Below the pieces are notes generated by a model, which was not told where the DNA came from, did not search any database, and was given only the letters and a program-made list of their open reading frames with translations. Below are positions 1 through 8,940 of a stretch of DNA of 64,000 bases, piece after piece. Positions within the stretch are counted from its first letter, which is position 1. Each line of letters starts with the position of its first letter. The stretch spans positions 127,019 through 191,018 of the forward strand of contig NZ_JAOQJI010000002.1 in the NCBI RefSeq assembly GCF_025567125.1, written 5' to 3'. The position numbers and the translations under genes were made by a program. The DNA is from Phocaeicola fibrisolvens. GTDB lineage: Bacteria; Bacteroidota; Bacteroidia; Bacteroidales; Bacteroidaceae.

Positions 1-1254
1 TATGCCGGTTGCTTCAAACTCTCCCCGGACGATTACAAGGGCTGGGCACAAAGCATTGAGAAAGCCGGTTACGCCACAGGCGGCAAGTATGCCGAGAACC
101 TGCAGAAAATCATTGAGCAGAACGGCTTGCAGAAGTATGACAGACAGGTGATGCAGGAGATGACGGCACAAGGCCGGCAGTTCGGGGTGGAACACAATCC
201 GCTCCAGACTTCCGAGAGTGCGGAACATGGAACGGGGTATTCGTTCCCGGTGGAACGGGAGGAATTTCTGTTCATTACCTCTCCGTTCGGAACACGGCAA
301 GACCCGTTGGACAGCACAAAGCAACAGATGCACAAGGGCGTGGATATCCGTTGCAAAGCCGACGCGGTACTGGCTACGGAGAGCGGCGGCAAGGTCGTGG
401 CGGTAAACCAGAACAAGAATACACCCGGCGGCAAGTCGCTGACGGTGGAATATGCTCGGACGGACGGCAGCAAGGTACAATGTACCTATATGCACCTCAA
501 GGAGATTTCCGTCAAGGTCGGCGATACGGTACAGGCAGGCGGACGGCTTGGCACATCGGGCAATACGGGGACACGGACGACCGGGGAACATCTGCATTTC
601 GGTGTGAAGAATATCTATGCCGACGGGACGAAACGGGATATAGACCCTGCGGCGTATCTGGCTGAAATCGCACAGAAAGGACATATCAAATTGCAAATGC
701 TGCACAACGGAAATGACCTGCTCGTCAAATACAAGGCGGCGGAAGATACCGTGCCTGAAAAGAACCTTTCGCCAGACGGATGGATGAAAAAACTCCTTTC
801 GTCGGAGGATAGCGGTGTGGGAATATCGGGATGCAACGACCCGATTGTGGAGATGGCGATGACCGCTTTCGCCTCCCTGATGCTTTTAGCCACACAGATT
901 GATAACCGGGAGGAAGAGGAACAGAAGACGGCGATATCCGCCGCGATGGATCTTCGTACCATCGACCTGAAGCCGTTGTTGCCGAATATGAAGAACTGCG
1001 ACCTGACTATCGGCGAGAACGGCAAGGCCATTCTGAAAGCGGACAACGGGGAACTGCATGTCTCGCGGGAGCTGACCGCTTCCGAGCTGAACCGGTTGTC
1101 TGCCACGTTGAACAACGGTACACTCACGGAAGAGGCCAAACAGATGCGTGTAACCGGTATGCTGAATACGGTTATCCTGTCGGAAGCGGCCTCACAGAAT
1201 TTTGAGCAGGGGATGACCCGGCAACAGGGACAAACGGAAAACCTGCGAAGATAA
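1..1254 (+). CDS. Peptidoglycan hydrolase (glucosaminidase remnant + M23 peptidase), 5' end outside window
   Basis: The frame is open from base 1, so the gene starts upstream of the window; 417 codons are visible. The first ~45 residues resemble the end of a FlgJ/LytG-type glucosaminidase domain (YATGGKYAENL). Residues ~110-220 are an M23 metallopeptidase (LytM fold) with the zinc-ligand motifs HKGVD and HLHF. The C-terminal 190 residues are not recognised. In Bacteroides conjugative elements such two-domain wall hydrolases sit with transfer genes and presumably open the peptidoglycan for the mating channel; that role is inferred. A tiny membrane-protein gene follows 12 bases later, suggesting an operon. 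Family call is firm, function moderately so. Confidence 0.85.
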   Translation, partial: YAGCFKLSPDDYKGWAQSIEKAGYATGGKYAENLQKIIEQNGLQKYDRQVMQEMTAQGRQFGVEHNPLQTSESAEHGTGYSFPVEREEFLFITSPFGTRQDPLDSTKQQMHKGVDIRCKADAVLATESGGKVVAVNQNKNTPGGKSLTVEYARTDGSKVQCTYMHLKEISVKVGDTVQAGGRLGTSGNTGTRTTGEHLHFGVKNIYADGTKRDIDPAAYLAEIAQKGHIKLQMLHNGNDLLVKYKAAEDTVPEKNLSPDGWMKKLLSSEDSGVGISGCNDPIVEMAMTAFASLMLLATQIDNREEEEQKTAISAAMDLRTIDLKPLLPNMKNCDLTIGENGKAILKADNGELHVSRELTASELNRLSATLNNGTLTEEAKQMRVTGMLNTVILSEAASQNFEQGMTRQQGQTENLRR

Positions 1255-1266
1255 AGGCATGGCGAT

Positions 1267-1443
1267 ATGATAAAATGCGTGATGATACAGCTATGCAAGT
1301 GTCTGGCGGGAGTTTCCCTCCTTGCGTTGCACCTCCGGTTCTGCTACCTGCTGTTGGGATGGATCGGGACGCTCGTTGTCGTGGGCGTGCAATTAGCCAT
1401 CGCCGGATGGATGGTCTGGGCGATGATACGCGCACCCGACTGA
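1267..1443 (+). CDS. Small membrane protein, 58 aa
   Basis: An ATG at 1267 opens 58 codons ending in TGA at 1443. The peptide starts MIKCVMIQLCKCL and is almost entirely hydrophobic from residue 13 to 52, with two likely membrane segments (around 13-32 and 33-52), then a short polar tail RAPD. It lies 12 bases after the wall hydrolase stop and 83 bases before the SSB-like gene, all in the same direction. Not recognised as a named family. Partnership with the hydrolase, for example as a holin-like or inner-membrane anchor, is only a guess from position. Confidence 0.6.
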   Translation: MIKCVMIQLCKCLAGVSLLALHLRFCYLLLGWIGTLVVVGVQLAIAGWMVWAMIRAPD

Positions 1444-1526
1444 CCGCACTCTACAACAGTTCAACATCAATCAACCCATGTATCACTTGTCCGGATGATC
1501 CATGTATCATTAAAGACAAAAAACAG

Positions 1527-2135
1527 ATGATTAAATGTAATGTTACGGTATGCGGCGTTATCGGCCGCGATGCGTCGGTTCGCAAGAATAAAGAAGAGAA
1601 AGAATTTCTGGTGTTTCCGCTCCGGGTACAGATTCCGGCGACGGGTGGCGGGCACACTATCGAGGTGGATGTCCGCAAGGAGGGCTGTCAGGAGGAAGCC
1701 GCCGGTTATCGGAACGGCTCCCGTGTAGAAGTGAGGGGTACGATGTATCTCAAACGCCGGGGCGACAAGCTATATTTCAACCTGTTCGCCGATGAAATCT
1801 GCAATGCCGCTACGGATGATGCGGATTGCGTCAAGGGCGAGCTGGTGTTTCGTGGTAAGGTCGGCCAGAACATCGAGGAAAAAAGGGATAAGAAAGACCA
1901 GCCTTATACGGTGTTCTCGGCGTTTAGCGCAGAGAAGGTCGATGACGGCTTCGAGTACCAGTGGGTGCGCTTCTTCTGTTTCGGTAAGGAGCGCGAAGCG
2001 TGGTTGCAGCCGGGTGTAAAGGTGGATGCCAAAGGTGAAATGAACCTGTCGGCACACAACGGGAAAATCAACCTTTCCTGCAAGATGGAGGAACTGACGC
2101 AATATGTGGCGGATTCGTCTAACTATAATCAATAA
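1527..2135 (+). CDS. SSB-like protein with two OB-fold segments
   Basis: 202 residues starting MIKCNVTVCGVIGRDASV. The first ~95 residues and residues ~98-195 each read like a single-stranded-DNA-binding OB fold: a 'G x V G' opening (GVIGRDASVRKNKEE; FRGKVGQNIEEKRDKK), a central beta stretch, and an ending like VEVRGTMYLK or VDAKGEMNLS. The frame is open further upstream, but this start removes an unlikely N-terminus that overlaps the previous gene. The ArdC-type gene follows 5 bases later. A likely role is coating transferred single strands; this is inferred. A second, shorter SSB is at 29461-29841. Confidence 0.75.
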   Translation: MIKCNVTVCGVIGRDASVRKNKEEKEFLVFPLRVQIPATGGGHTIEVDVRKEGCQEEAAGYRNGSRVEVRGTMYLKRRGDKLYFNLFADEICNAATDDADCVKGELVFRGKVGQNIEEKRDKKDQPYTVFSAFSAEKVDDGFEYQWVRFFCFGKEREAWLQPGVKVDAKGEMNLSAHNGKINLSCKMEELTQYVADSSNYNQ

Positions 2136-2140
2136 GGGTT

Positions 2141-2621
2141 ATGGCCGGTTACAGAAAGAAGAATGCCGACGGACCGAACAGCGAGGACAAGGCTCTTGAC
2201 CTGTTCGCCGAAATGATGATCGAGAAAATCGAGGGCATTCAAAAGGACTGGAAAAAGCCTTGGTTTACGGAGGGTACGCTACAGTGGCCCCGCAACCTTC
2301 ACGGGCGCGAGTACAACGGGATGAATGCTTTTATGCTGCTTTTGCACTGCGAGAACGAAGGGTACAAGATTCCCCGTTTCTGCACGTTCGATTGTGTTCA
2401 GAAGCTCAATAAGCCCGGAAAGGATGGAGAGGAACTGCCGCGTGTCTCCGTGCTTCGTGGTGAAAAATCCTTTCCGGTCATGCTCACCACGTTCACTTGT
2501 ATCCATAAGGAGACTAAGGAGAAAATCAAGTATGACGATTACAAGAAACTCTCCGATGACGAAAAGGAACAATACAATGTCTATCCGAAGATGCAGGTGT
2601 TCCGGGTCTTCAATGTCGCGC
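2141..2621 (+). CDS. ArdC-type antirestriction/metalloprotease-like protein, 5' exon
   Basis: N-terminal part of an ArdC-like protein (N-terminal ssDNA-binding domain once called DUF1738). Recognisable stretches include FAEMMIEKIEGI, WKKPWF, GREYNGMNAFMLLL and the end MQVFRVFNVA. Coding is broken after base 2621 by a group II intron; reading through gives only seven foreign residues and a stop at 2642-2644. Joining 2621 to 5133 makes CAA (Gln) across the junction and restores FNVAQTNLQEARPEL. The spliced gene is 1689 bases, 562 residues, a normal length for the family. ArdC proteins protect incoming DNA from restriction in the recipient; here function would depend on intron splicing. Confidence 0.88.
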
Positions 2622-5132
2622 GTGCGTCCGTAATGGTCGCGTAATAAATATCTCGATAATAAGAGATTAGGTTAGTGTTCAAAGTTTAGAAATAAACAAT
2701 AGACCTATCCCCGACTGACTTACTCGGAGAGGAAACTCAAAGAGGAACACAGCACGTCAGTAAAGCGATAAGTTAGCTAATTGCCATGCTACGACTGAAT
2801 TGCAAGGGGAAAGACAGATATGAGGATGAAGCCTGATTGGTTGAATGATAGTTCAGTGACAGAAGTTGAAGTTGTGGCGAAAGGCAGTTATATACGCCAC
2901 ATCATGGTACTACAGCCCATTGCGCGAGGGCAAGTAGCAAGAACAAGCCATGACACGACCGCAGTAAGTGGAGAAAAGAACGAAAGTCGCATCCGACAAT
3001 CTGTTGCCTATCGAAAGATAGACGTTATTACGTGGTTAAACGGAGATTACCTAAATCGGAACGCCGTAAGGCTATGAGGATTTGCCTCTGAATATCCGAC
3101 AAGGTAACGGAACTCCCGTAGTAGTCTGAGCAAGGGAAAACCTTGTACATGGCGAAGGGGAGTAGTTAGTAACTTTAATACAAACAAAAGAAAACGAGAG
3201 ATTCGTTATGAGAAATCCAGAGATTGTATTAAACACATTATGCCAGCACAGTAAGGTCTCGGACTATAAGTTTGAGCGACTGTACCGCATTCTGTTCAAC
3301 AAAGAGATGTTCTTCATTGCCTATCAGCGCATATATGCGAAGCCAGGCAATATGACTCCAGGCACAGATGGTCAGACTATCGACCAAATGAGCATTGGAA
3401 GAATTGAACGTCTCATCGAAACACTTAGGAATGAATCCTACAAGCCGCATCCTGCTAAAAGGGTGTATATACCAAAGAAGAACGGCAAGAAACGCCCTCT
3501 TGGTATACCATCCGTAGAGGACAAGCTTGTGCAAGAGGTAGTTCGGATGATTCTTGAAGCCATCTATGAGGGGCACTTTGAAAGCACCTCTCATGGTTTC
3601 AGACCTCATAAGAGCTGCCACACAGCTCTGACAAGCATTCAAAGGACTTTTACAGGTGCAAAGTGGTTTATTGAGGGAGACATAAAAGGCTTCTTCGATA
3701 ACATAGACCACGATGTACTCGCCAGCATTATGCAAGAGCGTATTGCAGATGAAAGGTTTCTTCGTCTTATCAGAAAGTTTCTCAAAGCGGGGTACATCGA
3801 AGACTGGAAGTACAACAACACGTATTCGGGAACTCCTCAAGGTGGAATAATCAGTCCTATTTTGGCAAACATCTATCTTGACAGGTTCGACAAGTACATG
3901 AAAGAGTATATTTCACACTTCGACAAAGGGAAAGAAAGGGCTCACAACAAAGAATACTGTTGTCTCAACACGAAAACAGTAAACCTAAGGAAGAAATGGA
4001 AAGCGGAAACAGATGAAACTGTAAAAGCAGAACTGTTGATGAAAATAAAAGCCATGCACGAAGAGAAAAATAAGATGACATACAGACTTCCAATGGATGA
4101 GAATTATCGGAGATTGAAATACGTGAGGTACGCAGACGATTTTCTGATTGGAGTTATAGGGTCAAAAGCAGATTGTGAACGAATCAAGGCAGACATCACA
4201 GAATATATGATGAACAACCTTAAACTCGAACTTTCTGCTGAGAAGACACTCATAACTCACGCAAAAGAGAACGCTAAATTCCTCGGTTTTGACATCACCG
4301 TTAGGACATTGGATGTGTTTAAAAGGAACAGCAAAGGAATCAAAAAGCGAGAATTTGTTGGAAAGGTCATGCTTATGCTCTCTTCTGAAACAGTGAAAAA
4401 GAAGCTTCTTAGCTACGATGCTGTAAAGTTTACGAACGTAAACGGCAAAGATGTATGGAAGCCAAAATCACGGGAGAAAATGGTCGGTATGAAACCCGAA
4501 GACATCCTTGCACAATTCAACTTGGAAATCAAAGGCTTCTACAACTATTACTGTATAGCCAACAATGTTTCGTCAACATGTGCCGATTTCGGCTACATTA
4601 TGGAGTATAGTCTTTATATGACTCTTGGTCAAAAATTAAGAAGACATGTAGGGCAAATCAGAGACAAGTACCGTAAAGGCAAGAATTTTGTCATCCCATA
4701 TAAGGATGCAAAAGGCAAAGAACGGTTCAGAACACTCTATAAAGAGGGATTCAAACGTAAAAGCTCATTAACGGACGATTTTCTCGACCGTACCCCATGC
4801 ACTATGTATGTTCCCAAACCAAGCCTTGCAGAAAGGTTGAAACAGCAAACCTGTGAAATGTGTGGTGCAACTGACACTAACGTCGTAATGCATCATATAC
4901 GCACTCTTGTTGGGGTAAAGGGAGAAACTCCATGGGGCAAGTTGATGTTGTCGAGACATCGTAAGACGCTTGTAGTGTGTGAATCTTGTAATGCTATAAT
5001 TCAGTTTCATGGGAAATAATGTGAGCTTACTAATGGCAAGCCGTATACACGGAGACGTGTACGTACGGTTTAGGGGCAGGTATGCGGAAACCTGCCGCCG
5101 TAAGGCGGTAAGGCGCTGCATACCGAGCCTAC
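2622..5132 (+). mobile_element. Group II intron, complete, with maturase
   Basis: The 2511-base intron begins GTGCG (2622) and ends CCTAC (5132), matching the group II GUGYG...AY ends. Exon-binding sites pair perfectly: EBS1 GCGCGA (2922-2927) with IBS1 TCGCGC (2616-2621), and EBS2 TTGAAG (2866-2871) with IBS2 CTTCAA (2608-2613). The base before EBS1 (T2921) can pair with the first exon base (A5133), as in IIA-type delta pairing. Domain V is at 5039-5070: an AGC start, a GAGA loop and a pairing UACGGUU end. Domain VI follows (about 5077-5124), with a stem GGTATGC/GCATACC and an inner hairpin CCGCC-GTAA-GGCGG. The maturase is in domain IV. All splice and mobility parts appear present, so it is probably active. 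Confidence 0.93.
3208..5019 (+). CDS. ltrA: Group II intron reverse transcriptase/maturase with HNH endonuclease
   Basis: 603 residues. The reverse transcriptase domain occupies roughly residues 50-330, with GTDGQTID, RPLGIPSVEDKLVQE, HGFRPHKSCHTAL, the 'GTPQGGIISPILANIYL' block and the catalytic YADD at 308-311. The maturase (X) region follows, and the C-terminus carries a cysteine/histidine HNH-type endonuclease: CEMC at 549-552, the HH pair near 563, and CESC near 592. The protein helps the intron RNA fold and splice and copies it into new DNA sites by target-primed reverse transcription. The stop lies 19 bases before domain V, as usual for domain IV-encoded proteins. No frameshift or missing catalytic residue was seen. 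Confidence 0.95.
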   Translation: MRNPEIVLNTLCQHSKVSDYKFERLYRILFNKEMFFIAYQRIYAKPGNMTPGTDGQTIDQMSIGRIERLIETLRNESYKPHPAKRVYIPKKNGKKRPLGIPSVEDKLVQEVVRMILEAIYEGHFESTSHGFRPHKSCHTALTSIQRTFTGAKWFIEGDIKGFFDNIDHDVLASIMQERIADERFLRLIRKFLKAGYIEDWKYNNTYSGTPQGGIISPILANIYLDRFDKYMKEYISHFDKGKERAHNKEYCCLNTKTVNLRKKWKAETDETVKAELLMKIKAMHEEKNKMTYRLPMDENYRRLKYVRYADDFLIGVIGSKADCERIKADITEYMMNNLKLELSAEKTLITHAKENAKFLGFDITVRTLDVFKRNSKGIKKREFVGKVMLMLSSETVKKKLLSYDAVKFTNVNGKDVWKPKSREKMVGMKPEDILAQFNLEIKGFYNYYCIANNVSSTCADFGYIMEYSLYMTLGQKLRRHVGQIRDKYRKGKNFVIPYKDAKGKERFRTLYKEGFKRKSSLTDDFLDRTPCTMYVPKPSLAERLKQQTCEMCGATDTNVVMHHIRTLVGVKGETPWGKLMLSRHRKTLVVCESCNAIIQFHGK

Positions 5133-6340
5133 AAACTAACTTGCAGGAAGCGAGACCGGAGCTGTGGCAAAAACTGGAGCGAGAAAATTCGCGTCCGGCA
5201 ATCGAGGAGGGCGAGCATTTCAGTTTTGCCCCAGTCGATACGATGATAAGGGATAACCTGTGGATTTGTCCGATTACGCCGAAATATCAGAATGACGCCT
5301 ACTATTCCATCACGAAGAACGAAATCATCGTACCCGAAAAGGAGCAGTTCAAATCGGGAGAATCGTTCTACGGGACACTGTTCCACGAGATGACGCACTC
5401 CACCGGAGCGGAAAACGTACTTGACAGGTTCAAGCCGACTACTTTCGGTTCTCCTGAATATGCCCGTGAGGAACTGGTGGCAGAGTTAGGCAGCGCACTG
5501 GTCGCACAGCGTTACGGCATGACCAAGCATATCAAGGAGGACAGTTGCGCGTATCTTAAAGGTTGGCTTGATGAGCTGAAGGAATCGCCACAGTTCATCA
5601 AGACAACGCTTCTGGACGTGAAAAGGGCAACCTCGATGATTACCCAGAAGGTGGATAAGATAGCGCAAGAACTGGAACAAAATGTCGGCGAGAAGCAGGA
5701 AAACGGAGCGGCAGCAAAGGAGAATACATTTTATTCTTCTGTTGCGTATCTCCAATTTTCGGATGACACGAGGCAGCTTGACGAACTTCGGGAGAAAGGC
5801 GATTACGAGGGATTGCTGACGCTTGCCAAGGAGTATTACGACGGCAATGGCATCAACGAACAGCATACTTATTTATCGGCCACGAACAACAAGGGTGACA
5901 GCCTTATTGCCGAGGATGAGAATTTCGCTGTCGTGTACAACGGGAGTGTCGGGGGAACCTACGAGGTGATGTTGAAATTCACGGAGCAGGAAATCCGAGA
6001 CCATATCCGGCGTTACGGTGTCGATATCGCCGGAGATACAATAAAAGGGGTTGCCAGGGAGATGGCGGCGGAACAGTTCTCCGCTTTGGCGTATCAAAAG
6101 ATTCCGGCCTTCGAGATGCCGAACGGTGAAGTGCTATATGTCGAATATAACAAGGAATCCGATACGCTTGATGTCGGGCAACCCACCAATGCCGGGCTGG
6201 TCGCGCAGCATCGTTTCCCTTACGACCACAATGTCGGGCTGGATGCCAATCTGCAAGCCGTGAACGAGAAGCTGAACGAGCTGGAAGAGTATCGGGCAGA
6301 ACTACAAGAGGCAGAATACGGCAGCGGTATGCGCCGGTAA
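5133..6340 (+). CDS. ArdC-type antirestriction/metalloprotease-like protein, 3' exon
   Basis: Continuation of the gene at 2141-2621 after intron removal; the first two bases complete a Gln codon and coding continues TNLQEARPELWQKL. It contains the zinc-metallopeptidase motif FHEMTHSTG (HExxH), with a downstream glutamate in the AREELVAELGSAL helix, typical of the ArdC C-terminal domain. The last ~190 residues add an unrecognised domain, possibly substrate- or partner-binding. A reading frame that starts inside the intron at 5009 runs into this exon but is not a natural start. A strong terminator follows 14 bases after the stop. Confidence 0.88.
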
Positions 6341-6350
6341 GGATGGAAAG

Positions 6351-6387
6351 AAAAAGATGCGGAACTGGTTGGCTCCGCATCTTTTTT
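6351..6387. terminator. Bidirectional intrinsic terminator
   Basis: Perfect 9-bp stem AGATGCGGA (6355-6363) / TCCGCATCT (6374-6382) followed by a T run (6382-6387), and preceded by A5 that acts as the T run on the other strand. It lies between the convergent ArdC gene and the small gene at 6393-6767 and can end both transcripts. Confidence 0.9.
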
Positions 6388-6392
6388 GCAGT

Positions 6393-6767
6393 TTATTTCC
6401 CCAACAAACCGTCTATCATAGACTGTAAATTTGCTATGTCGCAATACTGGTTACATCCCCCTCGGTAGTCCTTTCCATTTTGAGCTGTCCGTATCAGAAA
6501 CGAATCGAGTTCAATTCTTACGCCGCTGCCCATTCGTGACAGACCGGAAGAGTGGCTGATGTAAACGAACTTGCCGTTGCGCTCAATGAAGCAGGAGGTG
6601 TCATAATGCCCTTTTGAATTGGAAGCCACCTTTGCACCAACGGCTGCGGCATATTTGGAAATCTCACGCACCAATGCTGTCTGGAAACTGCGGTACTCTT
6701 TTGAAACATAGTCTCCTGCATCTGCAAGTATAGCGTCCTGCCATTTGGTATAAAAATTCTGTGCCAT
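6393..6767 (-). CDS. Conserved hypothetical protein, 124 aa
   Basis: The start MAQNFYTKWQDAI (6767) is preferred to an in-frame ATG 14 codons upstream, because the added peptide (MEKLFAERIIININ) would overlap the preceding gene's stop. The protein is soluble, has no signal peptide and has a short C-terminal helix (IANLQSMIDGLLG). I do not recognise the family. It is probably the last gene of a three-gene minus-strand run (7500 to 6393) and ends at the shared terminator. Such small genes are typical accessory content of Bacteroides mobile elements. Confidence 0.6.
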   Translation of the reverse strand: MAQNFYTKWQDAILADAGDYVSKEYRSFQTALVREISKYAAAVGAKVASNSKGHYDTSCFIERNGKFVYISHSSGLSRMGSGVRIELDSFLIRTAQNGKDYRGGCNQYCDIANLQSMIDGLLGK

Positions 6768-6781
6768 ATTGATATTTATTA

Positions 6782-7036
6782 TTATTCGTTCCGCAAATAA
6801 CTTTTCCATTTCTCGCCGTCAATGGTCAGTTTGCCCATTTCCCAATCGTATTCCACTTCCGGTATATTGGTATAAGGGAAATGAACGGTGTAGCCTATCT
6901 GTCCGTAAGAGCAATGCAGAGGGGTAACGCAAATCTCCCAACCGAAGTAAGATTGCGGCGTGCAGTATTTTCGCCAGTTGAAACGACCTGCGGCAATATT
7001 GCCGCAAAGTCGTTTGAGTATGTCGTTTGTTGTCAT
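6782..7036 (-). CDS. Conserved hypothetical protein, 84 aa
   Basis: Start MTTNDILKRLCGNI at 7036. Its ATG overlaps the TGA of the preceding gene in an ATGA junction (7033-7036), showing translational coupling and fixing the start; a longer frame from 7090 exists but would overlap that gene. Aromatic-rich, soluble protein (YFGWEICVTPLHCSYG). No family recognised. Confidence 0.65.
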   Translation of the reverse strand: MTTNDILKRLCGNIAAGRFNWRKYCTPQSYFGWEICVTPLHCSYGQIGYTVHFPYTNIPEVEYDWEMGKLTIDGEKWKSYLRNE

Positions 7037-7500
7037 TCTGTACCTCCTTTGCTGAGTATGGTGAGTTGTTCGGGACGGTCTGGAAACCAATAAGCATCAC
7101 TGTCGATATATACGCATCTATAGCCATTCCAAGGTTTTCTGAAAGCTAATACTTCTTTGGGGCCAAATACCACCCCGTAGTCGTTTGTAAACGCCACCAT
7201 ATCGCCTACAGCCAAATCACTGTCTGTTTCCATGACTTCGGACAACCGGCTGAAAAACTCCATGCCCTCGGCTTCACGCTCTTTCTTCCAGCGCATAAAC
7301 TCCTCTTTGTGGCTTCTTGATGAGCCAATAGGTAATAACTCCGATGCCAAAACCTCTGTCTCGGAAGAGCTTGTTGAGATTAAGATGATGCTGTCACTAT
7401 CCACTTTTTCGGGAGTTGAGATAATTCGACATTCTATATCATTATCGGCAGTGTGCCAAAAAAGGAGGTTGCCTTGCTTGATGAAATCGTACTTGCTCAT
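7033..7500 (-). CDS. Conserved hypothetical protein, 155 aa
   Basis: Starts MSKYDFIKQGNLLFWHTADN. First gene of the coupled run 7500-6393. The middle is charged and helical (KEEFMRWKKEREAEGMEFF) and the C-terminal half beta-rich, with GDMVAFTNDYGVVFGPKEVLAF, which resembles a short barrel or SH3-like segment. No catalytic motif or family recognised. The start is followed upstream by a T-rich leader that resembles the leader of the next gene (see 7501-7867). Confidence 0.65.
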   Translation of the reverse strand: MSKYDFIKQGNLLFWHTADNDIECRIISTPEKVDSDSIILISTSSSETEVLASELLPIGSSRSHKEEFMRWKKEREAEGMEFFSRLSEVMETDSDLAVGDMVAFTNDYGVVFGPKEVLAFRKPWNGYRCVYIDSDAYWFPDRPEQLTILSKGGTE

Positions 7501-7867
7501 TGTCTTTTGATTTATTGTTTTTTTTATTTCCCTTTTCTTGAAGCCTTTTGACTTCGCCCAAAGGGGTTGTTTTCATGTGCGTCACAAACGGGGGGATGCA
7601 AGAACGATGAGCAAGGAACCTGCAATGAAATTTTATGAAATACCGTCATCTCCGATTACGGAAAGTTGTCGTCAAATTTTATTTCAGGTAGCGATAGCGG
7701 TACTTGGGCAATGTTCGTCCACCGTACCTTTGCACACGAAAACAGACCTGCGGCGTATGTCGGGGCTGTGAAGGGATTATACCCTTAAAACAGGAATATA
7801 CCGGCTGTGAAACCGGTGGCGGAAGCTCTGCAGAGCATATTTATAAAAGTAACCGGGGAGCCTGTGC
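7501..7867. promoter_or_regulatory. Intergenic leader with outward-facing promoter box
   Basis: No convincing gene. Directly upstream of the minus-strand start is a T-rich block containing CCTTTTCTTGAAG, repeated at 8452 upstream of the next minus-strand gene. A perfect Bacteroidetes -7 box TACCTTTG lies at 7725-7732 on the plus strand, facing away from the small genes towards no plus-strand coding sequence. The same layout recurs at 8409-8724 and more weakly at 29842-30045 and 31627-31838. It may be the promoter of an untranslated or antisense RNA. Confidence 0.4.
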
Positions 7868-7908
7868 AAAAAAGAGAGCAACCACCCACTTTTGAGGCGG
7901 GTGGTTGC
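7868..7908 (-). terminator. Intrinsic terminator of the 8408-7927 gene
   Basis: Perfect 10-bp stem GCAACCACCC (7878-7887) / GGGTGGTTGC (7899-7908). On the minus strand the hairpin is followed by TCTCTTTTTT. It lies 18 bases after the frame-corrected stop at 7927-7929, but inside the uncorrected open frame that runs to 7785. Confidence 0.85.
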
Positions 7909-7926
7909 CAATGTTTCGGACAAACA

Positions 7927-8408
7927 TCAGAAGTGGTAATCAACAACTCCTCCGATGTAGAGTATCGTTCCCGGTTCAAGCCTACAAACAAACTCCATAA
8001 ACGTAAAGGACTGTTCGGCAAAAGACTGCAGCCATCGCCATCCAAATAGAAATGATAGGCGACATCCAACGGATTTTCCACTGCCTGTTTGAGATAATAG
8101 GTCGAACCCCATTCCAACATATTATCTGCCGTAAGAGCATTCGCTCTTTTTTTGATATTGGCGACATACTCCTCTTTCCATTGCTCTATTCCACCATTAT
8201 AGCGCATGGTGTCATCGGATATAAGCTCGAACATTCCTTTGGGCAAGGCATGATTGACCAAATTGGCAATATCCTCTTTACGGTCTTCCTCGTCTATTTC
8301 TGAACAATAGTCATAGAAGCTCCCGTCTCCTTGCTGGAGTGTGTCCTCATTCAGATAGTTTTCTTTGTCTATCGGCTCCGTTGAAATTTGAAAAATCCTG
8401 CTGTGCAT
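7927..8408 (-). pseudogene. Conserved hypothetical protein with a frameshift near 8005-8012
   Basis: The start is MHSRIFQISTEPIDK (8408). The frame reads normally to ...FYLDGDGCSLLPNS. After that the in-frame continuation (PLRLWSLFVGLNRER...) runs through a strong terminator to a stop at 7785, which is implausible. Moving one base near 8005-8012 gives FTFMEFVCRLEPGTILYI, then GGVVDYHF and a TGA at 7927-7929, just before the terminator. I read this as one lost base in a gene of about 160 codons, either a real mutation or a draft-sequence error. Acidic and soluble; function not recognised. Confidence 0.7.
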
Positions 8409-8926
8409 AATTGTAAATTTTAGATTGTCAAATATTTTCTTTTTTTTTCCTTTTCTTGAAACTCTTTTGGCTTCTCGTCGGGGAATGATTTTTATGCAGG
8501 ACTGACAGCGGGAAAAGGACGGATAAGGCAAGTAAACAGTGTACGGGATGAAACGGAATACCCAACCGCCCAATGTAAGAGCACAGTCAGGCTCGTCCGA
8601 CTATGCCCTGCAACGAGGTGGGGAGTGAAAGTCAATCTTCGATTTGTGGAAGGCTGCCGTGAAGAATATCCGGGAACCGTTAGTGAAAGCGATACTTGAC
8701 GACCAGACGCACGCTGTACCTTTGCATATAAAATCTCTCCGAAGAGAATTGCCGACGTGAGATGAAAAGAGACCATAATTGAGAAACGCTATTATTCATA
8801 AGGGGAAAAGACTATTCGTGGTTGTTATAAATGCTTGATTAACATGAAAATACAATTCGCGCCATAAAATAATCCTTTCTTGAAATAAAAATCACAGAAA
8901 AAGAAACAAGATTAAAAAATAACCAT
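8409..8926. promoter_or_regulatory. Intergenic leader upstream of the B12 locus
   Basis: No gene supported. The T-rich block with CCTTTTCTTGAAA (about 8452-8464) and a plus-strand TACCTTTG box (8717-8724) repeat the arrangement of the leader at 7501-7867. The rest, about 8725-8926, is AT-rich sequence leading to the riboswitch promoter. Confidence 0.4.
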
Positions 8927-8934
8927 TAACTTTG
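8927..8934 (+). promoter_or_regulatory. -7 promoter box of the cobalamin operon
   Basis: TAACTTTG followed by CACC is a perfect Bacteroidetes -7 element, placed a few bases ahead of the riboswitch so that transcription would begin at its 5' end. A clear -33 TTTG was not found at the usual distance. Confidence 0.7.
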
Positions 8935-8940
8935 CACCAG

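Noticed and set aside
2820..3077. Open frame upstream of the intron maturase
   Set aside because: It lies in intron domain I and overlaps the EBS1 and EBS2 sites; RNA structure explains the sequence.
5009..5132. N-terminal extension of the 3' ArdC exon from an ATG at 5009
   Set aside because: It translates intron domains V and VI; the splice junction gives a better protein.
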